A stretch of DNA of 7,133 nt, from NCBI GenBank assembly GCA_050249455.1, contig JBFWQM010000257.1:1-7133 (forward strand), written 5' to 3'. Source of the stretch: JBFWQM01 sp050249455 (GTDB taxonomy: Bacteria > Pseudomonadota > Alphaproteobacteria > MPNO01 > VGEU01). Positions 5,492 to 7,133 of the stretch are shown here, piece after piece. Position 1 is the stretch's first letter. Each line of letters starts with the position of its first letter. Under the pieces are notes generated by a model. That model was not told where the DNA came from. It did not search any database and saw only the letters and a list, made by a program, of their open reading frames with translations. Made by a program: the position numbers and the translations under genes.

Positions 5492-6922
5492 ATGAACGAC
5501 TGGCCCGTCCACGGCCGCATCGACGGCCCGATCGTGATGATCGGCTTCGGCACCATCGGCCGCGGCACCCTGCCGCTGATCCTGCGCCACCTCCAGGTCG
5601 ACCGCGCACGCTTCACCGTGATCGACCCGGACGACAGCCGTCGCGCGCTCGCCGACGCGCAGGGCGTGCGGTTCATGAAGGCCGCGCTGACCCGCGACAA
5701 CTACAAGGACGTGCTGACGCCGCTGCTGACCGAGGGCGCCGGGCAGCCGTTCGTCGTGAACCTTTCGGTCGACATCTCCTCCGTCGACATGATCGCGTTC
5801 AGCCAGAAGATGGGCGCGCTCTATGTCGACACCGTCGTGGAGCCATGGGCCGGCTACTACACCGACTCGTCGCTGACGCCGTCGCAGCGGTCGAACTACG
5901 CGTTGCGCGAGGGCGTGCTGGCGCTGCGCCGTGGCGTGCGGCGCGCGACCACTGCGGTGAGCTGCTGCGGCGCCAACCCCGGCATGGTCTCGTGGCTGGT
6001 CAAGGAGGCGCTGGTCAACCTCGCCCGCGACCTCGGCCGTCCCGCCGCTGCGCCGGCGGACCGCGCCGGCTGGGCGCGGCTGATGCGCGACCTGGGGGTG
6101 AAGGGCGTCCACATCGCCGAGCGCGACACCCAGCGGGCCGGCACGCCCAAGCCGCAGGACGTGTTCCGCAACACCTGGTCGATCGAGGGCTTCATCAGCG
6201 AGGGCCTGCAGCCGTCGGAGCTCGGCTGGGGCACGCATGAGCGCCATATGCCGGCGCAGGCGCGCCGCCACGACTTCGGCTGCGATGCGGCGATCTACCT
6301 GCTGCAGCCGGGCGCCGGCACGCGCGTGCGGTCGTGGACGCCGACCGCCAGGGCGCAGCACGGCTTCCTGGTGACGCACAACGAGTCGGTGTCCATCGCC
6401 GACTTCTTCACGCTGCGCGAGGACGGCAAGGTCGTCTACCGGCCGACCTGCCACTACGCCTACCACCCGTGCGACGACGCGGTGCTGTCGCTGCACGAGA
6501 TGGCGGGCAGCCAGTGGCGGCCGCAGCCGACCCTGCAGATGCTGGAGGAGGACGACATCGTCGACGGCGTCGACGAGCTCGGCGTGCTGCTCTACGGCCA
6601 CGCGAAGAACGCCTACTGGTACGGCTCGCGGCTGTCGATCGAGGAGACCCGCGCGCTGGCGCCCTATCAGAACGCGACTGGGCTGCAGGTGACCTCCGCC
6701 GTGCTCGCCGGCATGGTGTGGGCGCTGGAGAACCCGACGGCCGGCATCGTGGAGGCGGACGAGCTCGACTACGCGCGCTGCCTCACGATCCAGCGGCCTT
6801 ATCTCGGCGCCGTGTTCGGCGAATACACCGACTGGACGCCGCTCGACGGCCGCGGCGTGCTGTTCCCGGAGTCGGTCGACGAGACTGATCCCTGGCAGTT
6901 CCGCAACGTGCTGGTCGGCTGA
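5492..6922 (+). CDS. hss: Homospermidine synthase (NAD-dependent)
   Basis: It converts two putrescine molecules (or putrescine plus spermidine) to sym-homospermidine with release of ammonia or diaminopropane, using NAD+ as a bound redox cofactor (EC 2.5.1.44). The N-terminal Rossmann motif is GFGTIG (18-23). At 476 aa it is almost the same length as the Blastochloris viridis enzyme. Residues I recall as important in that structure fall at identical numbers here: E117 (VVEPW), N162 (GANPGM), E210 (IAERDT), W229 (RNTWSIEG, cation-pi contact with the substrate) and E237 (ISEGL). It should therefore be active. The start is ATG 5492 with AAGGAG six bases upstream; longer in-frame starts would overlap the GNAT gene. 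As last gene of the operon it consumes the putrescine made by the first. Its presence means the cell need not use S-adenosylmethionine decarboxylase and spermidine synthase for its triamine. Confidence 0.96.
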   Translation: MNDWPVHGRIDGPIVMIGFGTIGRGTLPLILRHLQVDRARFTVIDPDDSRRALADAQGVRFMKAALTRDNYKDVLTPLLTEGAGQPFVVNLSVDISSVDMIAFSQKMGALYVDTVVEPWAGYYTDSSLTPSQRSNYALREGVLALRRGVRRATTAVSCCGANPGMVSWLVKEALVNLARDLGRPAAAPADRAGWARLMRDLGVKGVHIAERDTQRAGTPKPQDVFRNTWSIEGFISEGLQPSELGWGTHERHMPAQARRHDFGCDAAIYLLQPGAGTRVRSWTPTARAQHGFLVTHNESVSIADFFTLREDGKVVYRPTCHYAYHPCDDAVLSLHEMAGSQWRPQPTLQMLEEDDIVDGVDELGVLLYGHAKNAYWYGSRLSIEETRALAPYQNATGLQVTSAVLAGMVWALENPTAGIVEADELDYARCLTIQRPYLGAVFGEYTDWTPLDGRGVLFPESVDETDPWQFRNVLVG

Positions 6923-6943
6923 ACCCGAACGTAGAATCTGTTA

Positions 6944-6980
6944 AGCCGGCGGGCGTTGCCGCGGCGACGCCCGCCGGGCT
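6944..6980 (+). terminator. GC-rich hairpin after hss, terminator-like without U-tract
   Basis: CCGGCGGGCGT (6946-6956) pairs perfectly over 11 bp with ACGCCCGCCGG (6967-6977) across a 10-nt loop. AG (6944-6945) pairs with CT (6979-6980) around a bulged G. It begins 21 bases after the hss stop. The sequence that follows is not T-rich, so it does not fit a canonical intrinsic terminator. It may mark an mRNA 3' end, stabilise the transcript or cooperate with Rho. The rest of the 99-base gap holds only the next gene's ribosome site. Confidence 0.45.
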
Positions 6981-7021
6981 ACCCTGAAGCCAATCAACAA
7001 GGCTTTCGGGAGGTTTCGACG

Positions 7022-7133
7022 ATGGACAAGTGGCGCGCGATCCCGATGACGGCCCTTGCGGCGGCGGCCGCGCTGCTCGCGGCCGCCCCGTCGCAAGCGG
7101 ACGCGGTCGCCGACTTCTACCGCGGCAAGAACG
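7022..7133 (+). CDS. Periplasmic substrate-binding protein, Bug/TctC-like (5' fragment, runs off the window)
   Basis: Only the first 37 codons are present. They encode a short charged start (MDKWR), an alanine/leucine-rich core (residues 10-22) and a likely signal peptidase I site after PSQA or QADA, followed by VADFYRGKN. A mature N-terminus reading 'VADFY.GK' directly after the signal peptide is typical of the tripartite tricarboxylate transporter receptors (Bug/TctC), which bind carboxylates or other small organic compounds in the periplasm. The start is ATG 7022 with GGAGGT at 7009-7014, seven bases upstream. Membrane partners (TctB, TctA) would be expected downstream but are not visible. 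The hairpin between it and hss suggests it is a separate unit. I see a lone TAGAAT at 6932-6937 but no matching -35. Confidence 0.7.
   Translation, partial: MDKWRAIPMTALAAAAALLAAAPSQADAVADFYRGKN

Noticed and set aside
5126..6601. A 491-codon minus-strand open frame opposite GNAT and hss
   Set aside because: Antisense shadow with biased low-complexity composition and no recognisable motif.
6932..6937. TAGAAT as -10 box of a promoter for the TctC-like gene
   Set aside because: No acceptable -35 at 16-18 bases upstream; a single hexamer is not enough.
1..7133. CRISPR array, tRNA, rRNA, insertion sequence or phage features
   Set aside because: I saw no regularly spaced repeats, terminal inverted repeats, transposase motifs or tRNA-like cloverleaf in the gaps.

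Overview
This is a 7.1-kb, GC-rich chromosomal window with strong third-position G/C preference in every gene. Its core is a homospermidine biosynthesis operon of the type found in Alphaproteobacteria: a fold-III (alanine-racemase-like) ornithine decarboxylase of about 377 aa, a GNAT acetyltransferase, and NAD-dependent homospermidine synthase. The GC content, this polyamine route and a Bug/TctC-type binding protein together suggest an alphaproteobacterium, possibly Rhodospirillales- or Rhizobiales-like. This placement is inference; there is no rRNA or marker gene to confirm it.

Layout. (1) 18-1907, plus strand: a half-size ABC exporter with fused permease and ATPase, SbmA/BacA/YddA-like, with a His-rich C-terminal tail. 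Its 5' end may lie beyond the window. (2) 1916-3352, minus strand: a 12-TM major facilitator, convergent with the ABC gene and separated from it by only 8 bases. (3) 3353-3805: a 453-base gap with lower GC than its flanks. It separates the divergent MFS and ornithine decarboxylase genes. It holds a good sigma70-type promoter (3431-3459) followed by an untranslated leader of about 340 nt rich in potential RNA structure. The best element is a bulged hairpin with a GNRA tetraloop at 3667-3707. (4) 3806-4939, 4951-5475 and 5492-6922, plus strand: odc, GNAT and hss, spaced 11 and 16 bases apart, each with a Shine-Dalgarno sequence, so almost certainly one transcript. (5) 6923-7021: a gap with a strong GC hairpin but no U-tract. 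(6) 7022-end, plus strand: the first 37 codons of a secreted substrate-binding protein, probably of the tripartite tricarboxylate transporter (Bug/TctC) family.

How the genes work together. Ornithine decarboxylase makes putrescine. Homospermidine synthase joins the aminobutyl group of one putrescine to a second, giving sym-homospermidine without decarboxylated S-adenosylmethionine. The GNAT between them has no proven substrate; its place invites a role in acylating a polyamine or a pathway intermediate. The long leader is the most interesting part of the window. It sits where a cis-regulatory RNA (the alphaproteobacterial 'speF' leader class) is known upstream of this decarboxylase, and it may contain a short upstream reading frame ending inside the hairpin. 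The flanking ABC, MFS and TctC genes show no evident tie to polyamines.
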